From NCBI GenBank assembly GCA_949752795.1, contig OX457061.1, positions 124,082,152-124,146,151 on the forward strand: a stretch of DNA of 64,000 bases, read 5' to 3'. This document shows, piece after piece, positions 24,980 through 37,640 of this stretch. Made by a program: the position numbers and the translations under genes. Numbering within the stretch: the stretch's first letter is position 1; each line of letters begins with the position of its first letter. The DNA comes from Hyperoodon ampullatus (lineage: Eukaryota; Chordata; Mammalia; Artiodactyla; Ziphiidae). The notes under the pieces were generated by a model. The model saw only the letters and a program-made list of their open reading frames with translations, did no database searches and was not told the DNA's origin.

Positions 24980-27250
24980 TATTTACATTCCATTAAAATG
25001 ATGAAACGACAATACTAGCAGACAGACACAAATTACATATGTATATTGTAATCCCTAGAACAACAATTGAATAACTATAAAGACTGATACTATATACAAC
25101 ACTATATACAGATAAAAATAGAAAAATAAAGCACATTCAAGTCATCCTTGAAGACAGAAAAGAAGATTCAGAAGCAAAGGGAAGAAATGGGAAGCAAATT
25201 AACAAAAATGTCAGACTTAAGTTGTAAGATATTAATAATTACATTGGTTACAAATAGTCTCAGTACAGTAATAAAAAGACAGAGATTGGCCTAATAACGT
25301 AAAAACAATGACTCAACTGTATGACAGCTACAAGAACCTTACTTCAGGTCAGTTAAAGGTAAAAGGCTAAAAAAAAAAAAAGACTGTGCAAACACTAATA
25401 AAAAAAGTGGAAATGGTTATATGAATAACGGTTAATGTATACATAAAGCAAATGAAATTACCAGAGACAAGGAAGGACATTATATATTGATAAAAGACTT
25501 AATCCACCAAGAAAACAAAAATCTTAAAAATTATGCACCAAACTATAGTACTTAAAAATACTTTAAGCAAAAACTGACAGACTAAAAAGGAGAAATAGAC
25601 TAATCCACAGGCATAGATAGGGATTTCCACACCCTTTATTTAGTAATTACTAAGACCACTAGACAAAAATTTTATTAACTAAAAAATATTATTAACCAGT
25701 GGATTCTCAATGACATTTATAAAACATTCCACTATTTTATAATAGACATCAGGATAATATACATCCTTTTCAAGACTGCATTGGACATTCACCAAAATAG
25801 ACCATATAATGAGTCAACCAATAAACCTTGGCTAATTCAAAATAATTAAAACCATACCAATATGTTGTCTAACAAGGAGAGACTCAAACTGAAAATAAAT
25901 AACAAAAAGATAATGGAAAAAGCTTCAAACATTTGGGTATTAAACAACACACTTATAAATATGCATGAGTCAAAAAGGAAGTCTCAAGGGTGATTAAATA
26001 TGTCTATGTTAAACTGAATGCTAATGAAGGTATCAATATCTGTGGGACTAAGTGAAAGCAAGAATTAGAGGGAAATGTATAAACTAAATGCTTATATTAG
26101 AAAAGAGGCAAGGTCTCAACTCAATTACCTAAGCTTCCACCTCAATAAACTAAAAAAAGAACAAAATAAATCAAAAGCAAGCAGAAGAAAGAAGATAATA
26201 GATATAAGAACAGAAATCAATAAAATTTAGAACAGAAAATCAATGGAGAAAATTAATCAGACTGAAGCTGGTTCTTTGAAAAGAGCAATAAAATTGATAC
26301 TGATGAAGAAAAATGAGAGAATAAACAAATTACCAATATCAGAATGAAAAAGGGGCTATCACTATAGACCATGCAGACACTGAAAGGGTATAAAACAACT
26401 ACAAAAAGAAAATTGACAACATAGCTGAAATAATTTTTTGAAAATCATAAATTACTACAACTCATTCAAGATGAAAAAATAATTTGAATTGTCTTAAATT
26501 CATGAAAATAATTGAGTTAGTAATTAAACCCTTCCATAAAAGAAATCTCTAGTATTGGATTATTTCATTGGTGAATCCCACCAAATAGTTACAGAAAAGT
26601 TAGCATCAATTCTACAAAATTTCTTCCAGGACATAGTAAAAGAGAACCCACTTCTCAACCCATTTTATAAAGCCAGAGTTACCCTGATACCAACACCATA
26701 CAAATACAGAACACACAGAAATGAAAACTACTGCCTATGTCCTTCATGATCATAGTTCCAAAAACCTTCAGCAAAAAAACAGAAAATCAATCCCAGCATT
26801 ACATAAAAAAGAAAACTACATCAGGACGAAGTGGACTTTGTTCCCAGAATACAACTTGCTCAATATCCAAAAGTAAGTCAATATAATCCACCATAACAAC
26901 GGTCTACAAAAAAATACTCGATGGTCATAATTAATACAGAAAATGCATTAAGCAAAATTGACACTGAATCATGATAAAAACTGTCAGAAAATTAATTACA
27001 AAAACCACAAAATTAATCCAATGAAGGAAGTATAGCATTTTCAACAAATTGTGTTGAAACAGTTAGAATTAAGAAGAAAAACTGAAAATCAAACCAAGCA
27101 AAACAAAACCCTGAACAAAACATTAAATCTTATACAAAAATTAAATTAAAAAGATAGAATATAGATCTATACGTAAAATATAAAACTATAAAATTATAAA
27201 GGAACATAGGAGAAAATATTTTTGACTCATTATTTTTGGAGTAAGCATTA
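24980..27250 (+). mobile_element. Ancient L1 with decayed ORF2
   Basis: A 2.2-kb sense stretch follows L1 in order. First come phrases from before and within the endonuclease region ('gtaatccctagaacaac' near 25050, 'acttaatccaccaagaaaac' near 25498). Next is the linker ('aattagagggaaatgtataa' near 26065, 'gctggttctttgaaaagagc' near 26267). The start of the reverse transcriptase follows ('aaccctgatacc'-like text near 26681). After an internal deletion the later ORF2 text resumes ('aacataggagaaaatatttt' near 27203). It is riddled with stops and cannot encode a working enzyme. The longest open piece is about 64 codons (26555-26749). Confidence 0.75.
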
Positions 27251-27328
27251 GTGAATATGTGTATATGTGTATATATGTATTATATATACAATATATTAAC
27301 ACATCTTACCCCTTCCTCAGTATTTTTT

Positions 27329-27534
27329 TTTTTTTTTTTTTTGCGGTATGCGGGCCTCTCACTGTTGTGGCCTCTCCCGTTGCGGGGCACAGGCTCCGGA
27401 CGTGCAGGCTCAGCGGCCATGGCTCACGGGCCCAGCCGCTCTGCGGCATGTGGGATCTTCCCGGACCGGGGCACGAACCCATGTCCCCTGCATCGGCAGG
27501 CGGACTCTCAACCACTGTGCCACCAGGGAAGCCC
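27329..27534 (-). mobile_element. CHR-type SINE, short form, antisense
   Basis: Reverse-orientation copy: a poly(T) start, then 'gcggtatgcgggcctctcac', ending with 'gccaccagggaagcc'. A target duplication 'cctcagtatttttt' is at 27315-27328 and 27535-27548. The poly(T) merges with the duplication, so the left edge is uncertain by a few bases. Both strands are open across it, which is a family property and not coding evidence. Confidence 0.95.
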
Positions 27535-27548
27535 CCTCAGTATTTTTT

Positions 27549-29058
27549 AAAGAGACTTATTTCCTCTCTGAAATTTCCCTAATATTATAATATATCTCAA
27601 CACATTCATGGCTCTAAATTACTGGTTCTTATATACAAAGAATATTTGGGTTTTGTTTCCACGGATACTCCATATTTGTTATGGCAACATCTCTGTTCTA
27701 ATCAGTCTGTTCTCTGTATCTTGGGTGGGGCTGGTGTGCTTTGTGTATGCATTTCTCTCTGTGTGTGTGTATGTGTGTGCGCACTAGCAAATGCGTATGT
27801 TGTGTGTGATGTTGAAAATAGGGAAGAGGAACCAGAAGACTGAGGGTGAATAATCAGAAGAAGAGATCTGTGTGTTTTCTTCTCACTTTTGCAAACATTC
27901 ATTTCTGGAAAAGAATAGAATTACTGTCTGTTTTATTATTTTAGAAAGTGTGTTTCACTCTTTCTTGCCATAACCTTCCTGATGGGGAAGAAACAGTCTC
28001 TTCCAAATTTGGAAATTTCTGTAGCGTAACACTTTGCAAAGACTAGATAAATGTTCCTTACGTCTTTGGTCGTAGACATTCCAATTTAAACGGAAACTGC
28101 AAGGTGTCATAGACAATGTCACCAAATAACACTGCAATATATGTCTGTTAAAGAGATAACTTTACTTTCTGTGATGTAGTAAAAAGGTTAATATTTGCCC
28201 CTGACAGGATTAATACATTAATTAGTCCCATGGCTGGTACATTCTTGCTTCTGCATTTTTTAACAGGGAATAAAAACAAACTATTGATAGGTAGATTGAT
28301 ATAAATATACAACAAATAAAAATATACAACAAACTATATATAGTATATGTATAGTTTATTATTTAGTTATATATTTATACATATTACATAAATACATGGA
28401 GAGAGAGAAAGAACAAGAAAATAATTGCTGCCACTAAGCTTTTATCTGAATAGCAGAGAGGGAATGATTCTTAGATAGGTATTATACAGAATGACCCTCA
28501 TGTCAGGTCAGTGCAAATAAGGAAAAGCTTGGCTAGTCTTGACCTAGAAAGCTATAAAATACATTGAACAGATGCCTCTCAAGTGTGCGATAAAAGTGCA
28601 TCCTCACTGCTGTTGGCAATATTGTCCCTGACCTCAGAACATCATCGAAGAGAGACCCACTGAATGCTTTAATTTCCACATAAACTGCTGATCACGATGG
28701 TTCAGACATGCCAGACGGCAGCGGGAGTGATGAATGTTGTTGATGCCTCAGGAGAAATGAGCTACTAAAATTATACTATATTCAGCTGGGATTTTAAAAC
28801 ATACAATATAATTAAAATTGTTATTCCAGAGCAAACTGTTACCCCTCTTTATTTAATAGAGTGTTAGCTGAGGAGAGTAGTGTCTGCGTTTGTTTTGCAG
28901 GTGTGCTTTTCTGTGCCCAGGGATCACTCCAGCGGGAGAATGGAGCCCAGTGTGAGCATCTGCTGGGCAAACCCTCAAGCCTGCCTGTCACAGAGCCCGG
29001 TGTTGGGAGGCGGCTAGAGTGTTCCCAGCCTCATTCAACTGTAAGAGAAACTGAAATC
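27549..29058. other. Non-coding DNA, no gene recognised
   Basis: Contains a short GT-rich patch near 27755-27810 and TA-rich sequence near 28300-28385. A GC-richer piece at 28880-29040 is open for 82 codons and preceded by 'gttttgcag', which looks like a splice acceptor. No matching donor or protein family is evident. Confidence 0.4.
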
Positions 29059-29866
29059 ACAGATCTTCTTCCACTTATGATGAGATTACGTCCCATAAAC
29101 CCACCGTAAATGGAAAAAAATCATAAGTCAAAAATGCACTGATGGGCTTCCCTGGTGGCTCAGTGGTTAAGAATCCGCCTGCTGATGCAGGGGACGCGGG
29201 TTTGAGCCCTGGTCCGGGAAGACCCCACATGCCGCGGAGCAGCTGGCCCGCAAGCCACAACTACTGAAGCCCGCGTGCCTAGAGCCTGTGTTCCACAACA
29301 AGAGAAGCCACCGCAATGAGAAGCCCGCACACCACAAGAGTAGCCCCCGCTCGCCACAACTAGAGAAAGCCCACGCACAGCATCAAAGACCCAACACAGC
29401 CAAAAATAAACAAATAAATAAATTTATTCTTTTTTAAAAATTATTTTTAAAAAAATGCACTGAATGCACCTCACCCACAGAGCATCAGAGTTTAGCCCAG
29501 GCCTCCTTCAACATGCTCAGAACACATTAGCCCGCAGCTGGGCAAGATCATCTAACACAAAGCCTATTTCACAATAAAGAGTTGAATATCTCATGTAATT
29601 TACTGAATACTGTACTGACAATGAAAAAACAGAGCGGCAGTCTGGGGGCAGAAGGGTTGCAAGTATATCTGTTGTTTCCCCTGGTGACAGTGCAGTTGAC
29701 CAGGAACCCAGTGTCAGGAGACAGGAGCGCACTGCACGTCGCTGGCCCCGAAAAAAATCCAAATTCAAAATTTGAAGCACGATTTCTACTGAACGCATAT
29801 CACTTTCAAACAATTGTAACGTCAAAAAATCCTAAATCAAACCATTGTGAGTCAGAGACCATCTAC
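29059..29866. mobile_element. Non-autonomous DNA transposon split by a SINE
   Basis: The two ends are imperfect inverted repeats: 'agatcttcttccacttatga' from 29061, and the complement of 'gtgagtcagagaccatct' ending at 29864. Internal text such as 'ctaacacaaagcctatttca' (29552) and 'gtaatttactgaatactgta' (29596) matches a common mammalian DNA-transposon relic whose exact name I cannot give with confidence; it is probably mariner/Tigger-class. About 500 bases belong to it. The SINE at 29143-29450 was inserted into its left part, so the transposon is older. Confidence 0.65.
29143..29450 (+). mobile_element. CHR-type SINE, long form, nested
   Basis: Sense copy with a tRNA-like head, B-box-like 'ggtttgagccc' near 29199, one 'cacaactactga' module, the 'gagaagccaccgcaatgaga' middle, and an 'aataaacaaataaataaat' tail. 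A 13-base target duplication ('aaaaatgcactga') is at 29130-29142 and 29451-29463. Removing the SINE and one copy restores continuity of the surrounding DNA transposon. Confidence 0.93.
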
Positions 29867-32800
29867 CTAATAAAACCATTTAACAGACCAAAAAACATTC
29901 TTTGAGACATGCTGAGACAATTTCTCCCTGAATTAGTATTGTGAGATCATGATGCCCATGTTAATTACGGATCTGGTTATTCTGAGAAAGGATTCTATCC
30001 AACAAGCAGATACTCATTTGTAAATGAATGAAACAACATACTTCGTCTGTTTACTTTTGTTTAGATGGTGGCGTCTATTTGAACACTTCCAGTAGTCGGA
30101 GCTGGCATTTTGTTTTAGTTCCCCATTCAAGGAATGAGCACAGAATTTCCTTCTTCCTCTAATCCCGTCCTCAACCCACTCTCCTCACCCCCACAGCAAA
30201 TAAAAGGGAATCCATGTTATACAAATGTAGATGATACAGCTTCTTTCCCTCTTAGATTTATGTGAGTAAAATCTAGCAAATCAACAGCGGAAGTTTGGAA
30301 AACAATTTCTCCTTGGATTTATGAAAAAAGGTAGACTAAGTGCTGACTACATAATTTTCATGGCCCAAAGGAAAAGGAAAATGCAGACCCCTTTTTCAAA
30401 GAGCAGAAAAAAAAATGCAGTTGAAGGACATGCAACTTTTTTCTGTCTTTTATGGTCTCTCCCTGACATATACTATTTCTACATAACAGAAATTCCATAA
30501 CATAATATTGTCTCCTTTGGGCATGGGGATCCTTTCAGGGTGCGTGCAAACCCTCAAGACGTGGTTGGCGGGGACAACCACTGCCCTTTGCCATCCTGAG
30601 CTGGGCAGGGCACCTGCCTCCCAGATCGCCCCCCACAAACACCCCTGTGCTGATTCCCTCCTGGCAGCGCAGGGCTACAGCAGTTGTGGGCAGGGTCAGG
30701 GGAAGGAGCCAAGAGGGCCAGATGGCTAGGAGAGGGGTGAGTGCACATCTGAAACCCTTTGCAGGAAGAGGCACAGAGCCTGAGGCAAAGCTCCGGGTGA
30801 GTTCTCTTGTTCCATGGGACCTCACTCACAAAGCAAAACAAAAACTTTAAGATAAAATTATTAAAATGTTCAAGGTGGTGGTCACTGAGCATGAAACCCC
30901 AGGCCCTTCCAGCTTGGGACACGGTATGACTGCCCTGGTCAGGTGTCCATGTAGCCAGCCCTGTGAGGACTTCCTCAAAATAATTAGAGCCATGTGATGG
31001 CTTAGATGAATGAACCAGATTCAAAACATTATACCGCAAAATGTAACATCATGGCCCTCAAACTGGCAATTTAGTAACAAGAAATATTTCCGGCTTTAAG
31101 ATACAATGTTTATATTATGTTTTATTTTTATATCCAACAAAATTAAATTTTCAGACTATTTGGCAAAATTACATCCATTCACACAGCAGATGTTAACAGC
31201 CTAGACTCTACAAAGCAGACATTCTGGGGGAATGATGATAATAAAAAATAGCATTTAATTTCTACTAAATATCAAAGCTCACAATCAGACCTGTCTCTGT
31301 GGTTTGCTTCTGTTTAGGTAATTCCTAAGATTTCCTGAGTATAGGAGGCCAAGAAATGAACACAACACTTGCAAACGTAGCTAACGAATTGTCTAAAAAA
31401 TGACAAAGGCTTCAGTTTATTCGGGCTTGAAGCTGTTCTGCTGTCTGTTCACTGGACTGTGACTGCACTCTGACGCACATTCTGAGGTGGGTTAAGTCGT
31501 GTCTCAAATCAAAATTCCTCCTGACCGCTGACCTTGATCTTCACTGCTCCACTGCCCAGAGGATATGAACGATGGGAATGAACAATGCAGGTAACCTGAA
31601 AGGCAACCCAGTCATCTGAAATGCAAGTTACTGAGTCCAAAGAAATGCCCTTTAATCCTCGGAAGAATCACTGTAAATGGTTGAGAACACATCTAATTAT
31701 AGAATCCCTTCATTTGGAGACCAGTTTACCTGAAGATGTGGCAAACCCCAGCAAGAGTAGAGAACTCTGATGTTGAATGCATGTGGTGTCATGTTCCCTG
31801 AGGTGTCTTGATGTGGTTATGCGTTAAAGTAAGCAGACAAATAAAAAAAAGAAAGCATGTGTTCAGGAAGGTACAGAATTAACTTTAGTAATAAAAGATT
31901 GTTCTTGGCAGATTAAAACTCATTTGGTTCGCAGCAATCCCTTTCTTAAAAAAAAAAAAAAGGTTCCTAAACTAAAGAGTAATGTGAAACATTTCTTTAC
32001 TTTGATAGGAAACTTTCCATTCAGAGCTAGAGTTTTAGAGAAGCAACAGATAGAGCACAGCGTGTATGGATTATCTGCCTTGTGGTTTGAATGAAGGGCT
32101 CTAGCAGCTGTTTGGGAAACACTGAGGGAGTTTGGTATGATCACTCACTTTTTCTGCTTCAGGGAAAACATTACCCCTATGGATGAAAAAGAAAAAGGGT
32201 ATTTCATGCTTAGAACTTCAGAGACGATTAAGATCTATGCAGCAGATTTAAAATGGTTGCAAAGGGTAACCAGGGTTAATAAATAAACAAGATAGGAATT
32301 TCCAGATAGAAAAAATATATACATATATAATTTGAAAAAATATTAGTCATTTGTATTGTTAGAATCAGATCTTTGGTTAAGTCACTGAAAAATGTATATA
32401 TTTATAACTCATATTTGATGCATTGCACTTGCATTTCTTAGGTATATAAAAAACGTTTATTGTTCTTTAAAAGCAAAATATTTTATTCTTTTTAATCAAA
32501 GTATTTAACCCCAGCATGAGAAAATAGGTTTGAATTTCTTTAATATCTCTATGTAGTTCATCATTTCTCTTCTCATACTTTTTCTCATTTTAGCATTTTA
32601 AATGAGAATCTCATGAGATGAAACATGAAAAATGGATTTCCTTGAAATATATTGATAAAAATGTCTTGAACAGAGATCAAGCAAATGATCTGTCCCTTGA
32701 TATTAGCTTTTCCTATACTATACCTTAATGATACATTTACTAAAATAATGTGAAGTTATTGAATATCACAATATCTGTCAGATATAGCAAGCGTCTCTCA

Positions 32801-32887
32801 AACTGACTCTTAGACTTCCTGTCCCTGTACAATTTTTGTGGTAACTTTTCTCAAATGTCCCCCTGCCTCCTATTCTTTTTTTAATTT
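29867..32887. other. Non-coding DNA, no gene recognised
   Basis: Open frames overlap on both strands at 30508-31039 (up to 161 codons on the minus strand) in a GC-richer patch. They show no family motif, and the openness on opposite strands argues for composition. The rest is AT-rich with nothing recognised. Confidence 0.4.
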
Positions 32888-33106
32888 TTATTTATTTATT
32901 TATTTATTTATTTTCCAGTACGCGGGCCTCTCACTGCTGTGGCCTCTCCCGTTGTGGAGCACAGGCTCCGGACGTGCAGGCCCAGCGGCCATGGCTCATG
33001 GGCCCAGCCGCTCTGTGGCATGTGGGATCTTCCCGGACCAGGGCACGAACCCGTGTCCGCTGCATCAGCAGGCGGACTCTCAACCACTGCGCCACCAGGG
33101 AAGCCC
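32888..33106 (-). mobile_element. CHR-type SINE, short form, antisense
   Basis: Reverse-orientation copy with an (AAAT)n-type tail, read on the plus strand as 'atttatttatttatttattt', then 'ccagtacgcgggcctctc', ending 'gccaccagggaagcc'. No clear target duplication is visible, since the left flank is T-rich and the right begins 'ctgcatttaatg'. Confidence 0.92.
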
Positions 33107-33239
33107 TGCATTTAATGTTTTGATATGTTTAATTTTAATACACTGACAATGTTTTCATTGTAATTTCTTTACTCGATGTGTTATTTAGAAATATATTGGT
33201 TTATTTTTCCTCATTTTGAAATATCCTTATCTTTTTAAA

Positions 33240-34960
33240 ACTTATTTATTGTTTAGTCAAATAATTTATTTTGGACAGAGAATATCCTCCACGTGGTTTA
33301 ATTTCTTTAAGATCTTTGAGACATGCTTTATGACTCAGCATACAGTTAATTTTCATAGAAATAAGAACATGTAAGATTGGAAGGAATATGGATTCTGACC
33401 TTGTTGGACACAATGTTCCGTACCTGTCAATTAGGTCAGGGGTACTAGGAGTTTAGTTCAATGTTTATTTGCTTTCTCATTTGTTCTTGTTGTTCTGTGA
33501 ATTACTAAAAGAGGCATGTTAAAAGAGCTTCCACTGTGAATGCAGATGTTTCCATGTATCCTTGTAATTTAATCAAGTTTTATTATCTACATGAGTACAG
33601 ATTTAGAATTTTTAAATTTTCCTGATGGATTCAACCTTTTATCATTATGCAACCTCTTTTTTTATATCTATCAAAGTTGTTTGCCTTAAAGTTTGGCGTT
33701 AGCATAGATTTAATAGGTCTTTGGTTTAGTTTTTGCATTATATATTTTCTATTTCATTTCGATATTTATTGTCATCAAAAAGAAGCATATTTTTGGCTTT
33801 TTAAAAAAGTTTGATCTGAAAATCTTTGTCTTTAAATTATGCTATCTTGTCCATTTATAATAAATAAAATAAATTAAATAAATGGAATTAAGGACACATT
33901 TTGGTCTAGATCTGCCATCTAAATACTTGATTCCTATTTGCTCCCTTTTCTGTCTTTTACTTATTATTTTACTTTATTTCACTTATTTCTTCCCCTTATT
34001 TTACTTAGAGTTCTTTTCTATCTCATTTTTTAACCTCAATTGGCTTGTAAGTTATGTATTCTTTATTATTTTATAAATTCCCTAGAAACTGGAGTAGGTT
34101 TCCTTGACTTAGGAAGCCTAGTACATCTTTCTATTCTTGCCACTCAATGAAAGAATTTTACATCATTTTAACCCCATTTATCCCATTGCCATTTTGCTAT
34201 TAAAATTATATATTTTAAAATACAAACAATATTATTAATACCCTATGTTTACCCACATATTTCTTTTTTATTAATCTGTATTCCTTCTCACATCTCTCGG
34301 CTTCCATCTGGGATCATTTTCCTTTTTCATGAAGAGTTTGCTTTAATGATTCCTTTAGCATAATTTTGCTGGTGTCAAATTTACTCAATTTCTCTTTGAC
34401 TGGAATGTTTCATTGTGCTTTTACTTGTGGATCACATGACAGTTTTGTTTGTCTGTTTGTTTTATCACTTTCAAGATGTTATTCAGTGTTTTCTGTTAAC
34501 TGGAGGCTGCTGTACCTACTGACATTCCTTGTTTGGTTTTTTGTTTGTTTCCCCAAAATTTGCTCATCATCTCTGGTCTCCTGCAATGTCAGCAGTCTCT
34601 AGATAGGTCTGACTTTATATCTATCCTGCTTAGGGTTCATACTGCTTCCTGACTTGCTGGTTTGAGATCTTTCGCAGTTTTGACAGTTTGTTGACCATTA
34701 TCATTTAACATATTGCTTCTGCTTTATTTTCTGTCATTTCTTTTTCTGAAGTTCTAATTAAATATATTCAAGAACTTTTCACTCTGCCCCATACTTCTCT
34801 TAAGTGTTTTTTGTATTTTTTCTTCTTTTCTTGATGCTTCTCTCCAAATGTTTTATATGGTCTTATTTTAAAATTTTCTAGCCTTCTGTCTATAGTATTA
34901 AACACATTTACTGAGTTTTAAATTGAGGTTATTCTATACTACAGTCTCGGTATGTGTATA
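33240..34960 (-). mobile_element. Ancient L1 5' region, antisense
   Basis: The plus strand carries text of an old L1 in reverse. It includes 'ctgtcaattaggtcagg' (33425), 'accttttatcattatgcaac' (33634), 'gatctgaaaatctttgtctt' (33812) and 'tcttgatgcttctctcc' (34832). The T-rich upper strand and lack of frames suit an antisense relic. The boundaries and subfamily are guesses; it may be two adjoining fragments. Confidence 0.5.
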
Positions 34961-34962
34961 TG

Positions 34963-34966
<4 letters not shown>

Positions 34967-34996
<30 letters not shown>
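34967..34996. repeat. (TA)15 microsatellite
   Basis: A perfect TA run of about 30 bases followed by 'aatataataggtataattgg'. Confidence 0.95.
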
Positions 34997-35000
<4 letters not shown>

Positions 35001-36625
35001 TAATAGGTATAATTGGCAAATAATATTATATTAGTTTTAGGTATATAACATAATTATTTGATATTTGCATATTCTGTGAAACGATCACCACAATAAGTCT
35101 AGTTAATTTGATTGGTTTTTATAGATTTTAATTCTCTGCTGAAAATTTCCATTTTCCAGTTGTGGCTACAGGAAATAATTTATTTAGGGCCTTCATATAG
35201 ACTTTCTTAGCCTCCACTCATGCCTGGAATTGGGAATTCAAGGCTTTACATTTATTTTATTTTTTTCCTTCTTTGAGTACCTTTTCAGGGCAATCAGAGG
35301 CAGTTGCTCTAATTTCCACAGTTCATATAATAATCAAGTGCCACAGGCAAGCATCTTTCTAATGTGTTGTCATCAATGAGCATGTCACTCCAGAACGGAA
35401 TAAGTTATGATTTAAGTAATCATGGTGCCACTTCAAGAATGAATTATCAGCAACTCATCTCTCCCTTGCAATGAAGTAATCTTTGAGTACATCAACTATA
35501 TGAGACACTCAATGCCAGAATCTCAATTTGAGGGACTAATTCCTGGGGCTACTCTTCATTTCCAATCAGCTAAGCTTAACAGGACACAAATGACCCACTT
35601 AAACGGTATAACTGAAGAGAGTTTAATAAATAAAATGTTTTCAGAGGTGTGGGCGGGGTTAAGGAAATGAACAAATAATGATTAAGTACCAGGTCAATCA
35701 ACAATGAAAACCAAAATCACTTACCACTAGGATTGAAGCGCCCAGTGAAAGCTATAACTAGAGGAGTGGGCAGGGAGGGAAGGAGCAGAGAAAAACTGTC
35801 AGACAAGGGGTGTCAGTGAAAGAGGAGGGACCGAGGCCTCAGGTACAATAGATGCCCTGACCTCTCTATTCTTTTATTCTTAGATCTTATGGTTCCTCCC
35901 GATGGACAATCTTAATGGAAAGTTAAGAGATCAAATGAATCAGAAATGTAGTCAGTGGAATTCAGCCTCCTGGGACACAAAGCAGGGCAGAAAAGGGATG
36001 GTCTCATTGGGCAGGTGGAGGATAACCAGGATATACACCAAAGGCAGAAAGATAACCTTTTACTGTATTTTAAACTACATCATAACTTTTAGAGAAAATT
36101 AATTCAGGAACTACTCAACACATATTAAGATTACTTCTCACACTTTACTTATATTTCATTTTGTTCATATCTACTTTTTCCCTCTATCATTTATAATACT
36201 TATTTCTATTCCATGTCAGTGCATAAGTGAAAAACAACAAATTATTTCACATTTTTACACCTGCTTCTGGACTATTTTCTTTCTTCATTCATGCCAGATG
36301 TTTTAAAAGCATTACTTATGTCAGTGTGGTTGGTTTCTCACTACACATTATCTTCTGAAATCTGTAGTTCTGTGACTATAAATACTTTAGCTAATTTAGG
36401 CTACTAATTTTTAAATCAATTAAAATGAATGTCATTTCCTCAGTGACAATAGCCACATTTTAATCACTCCAGAGCTCCCTGTGGCTAAGGCTGCCATACT
36501 GGACATTGTGGACAGTCCACTTTCATCTTCACAGAAAGCTCTATTGGACAGCGGTTCTAGATTATACTGCCCACCCTTCCATTGCATGAGACCTTCCCTT
36601 GTTCAAGTCACTGACGATTGTCACA
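34997..36625. other. Non-coding DNA, no gene recognised
   Basis: I recognise neither exon nor repeat. The frame at 35902-36102 is short and has no motif. Confidence 0.45.
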
Positions 36626-36629
36626 TTAA

Positions 36630-37004
36630 CGTAATAGGGAAAAACAAATCTGACTCCATATTGGATCTGTTTCTTTTACTTTAACCTTTGTATTCTATTG
36701 CTTTTGCTACAAGTTAATCACTACAGGGATGTTGCCTATAGCTGAAAGTAAATTATGGCCCATCTCCAGAAAAAATGTGCAGCAACTTATCACCTTTTTA
36801 CTTTACCTCCTCACTTCCCCGCTCTTTGTTCTATAAAAGAAACGAGCATCCAAACGTGGGCAAGATGGTTCTTTGGGACACTAGTCCACCATCTTCTATG
36901 TCTGCTGGCTTTCCAAGTAAAGTCGTTATTCCTTGCCCCTACACCTCCTCTCTCCATTTGTTGGCCTGTCATGCAGCAAGCAGTGTGAGCTTAGACACAT
37001 AACA
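36630..37004 (+). mobile_element. Solo LTR, ERV1-type, internally deleted
   Basis: Close relative of the LTR at 24461: it shares 'acaaatctgactccatattg', the TATA 'ctataaaag' near 36832, 'aagatggttctttgggacac' at 36862, and the end 'ataaca'. An exact 4-base duplication 'ttaa' flanks it (36626-36629 and 37005-37008), which supports solo-LTR status. The first base is c instead of the expected t. About 115 bases present in the 24461 copy, between 'tatggcccatct' and 'tgcagcaac', are missing. The polyadenylation signal is changed to 'aagtaaag'. Confidence 0.88.
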
Positions 37005-37008
37005 TTAA

Positions 37009-37429
37009 AAAGCCCATAGATAACTGCCATCATTTGAATCTTTATTGCATCAACCTCTACAATATTTGACAACATAGAGTGTTAACTCCTTTAATCTCTT
37101 TACTCTCCTGCCTTAGCACTTTACTCTTCTGGTGTACCTGGTACTTCCTAGATATACCTTGGAGTTAACCCAAGTTCTCAGGATTTGCTGACATTTATTC
37201 TCTAATCTTTACCTTTGTAAGTATATACTTTTGGAAGAAGCAAAGATAGGCCCTTTGGTTGTAATGCTACCATTATTTTTGTATTGAATCTCAAACTAAC
37301 CACAAAAACCACTTCCCTGCCTCATATGTTTATCTACCAATTTATTATTCACAATGTCACTGTTATCATCTTTCCACTGGAATTCACAGTGGCATACCGA
37401 ACAATTACACAATGTGGTACCTCCCTATC
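37009..37429. other. Non-coding DNA, no gene recognised
   Basis: Nothing identified; possibly the upstream, more decayed part of the L2 copy that follows. Confidence 0.4.
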
Positions 37430-37640
37430 CTTCTTTTATCTTTTCCCCAAATTCACTCTTCAACTATAAGGAAATACTTCAAGTTCCTCAAACATGTGCA
37501 GTGTGTCTTCTTGTTTGGAATATTCTTTCCTGCTTGCTTCAAACACTTTATGCAAGTTTCCCAACTTTATGGCCCAGTTCACCTTACAAACTTTTAATTG
37601 TACCTCAAGTTTTAGGTTCATGTTACTGAAATGAGTAATT
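37430..37640 (+). mobile_element. L2 LINE 3' remnant
   Basis: Sense L2 wording in order: 'caagttcctcaaacatgtgc' (37480), 'ttggaatattctttcctgc' (37515), 'aagtttcccaactttatggc' (37554), 'cagttcaccttacaaac' (37574). The overlapping frames here are leftovers of the L2 ORF end. Moderate confidence. Confidence 0.5.

Noticed and set aside
28880..29109. Possible exon after 'gttttgcag'
   Set aside because: An acceptor-like string alone is common by chance. There is no donor, no recognised protein, and the frame ends inside a DNA transposon.
30554..31039. 161-codon minus-strand frame
   Set aside because: No family motif, and the plus strand is open over the same stretch; GC-richer composition explains it.
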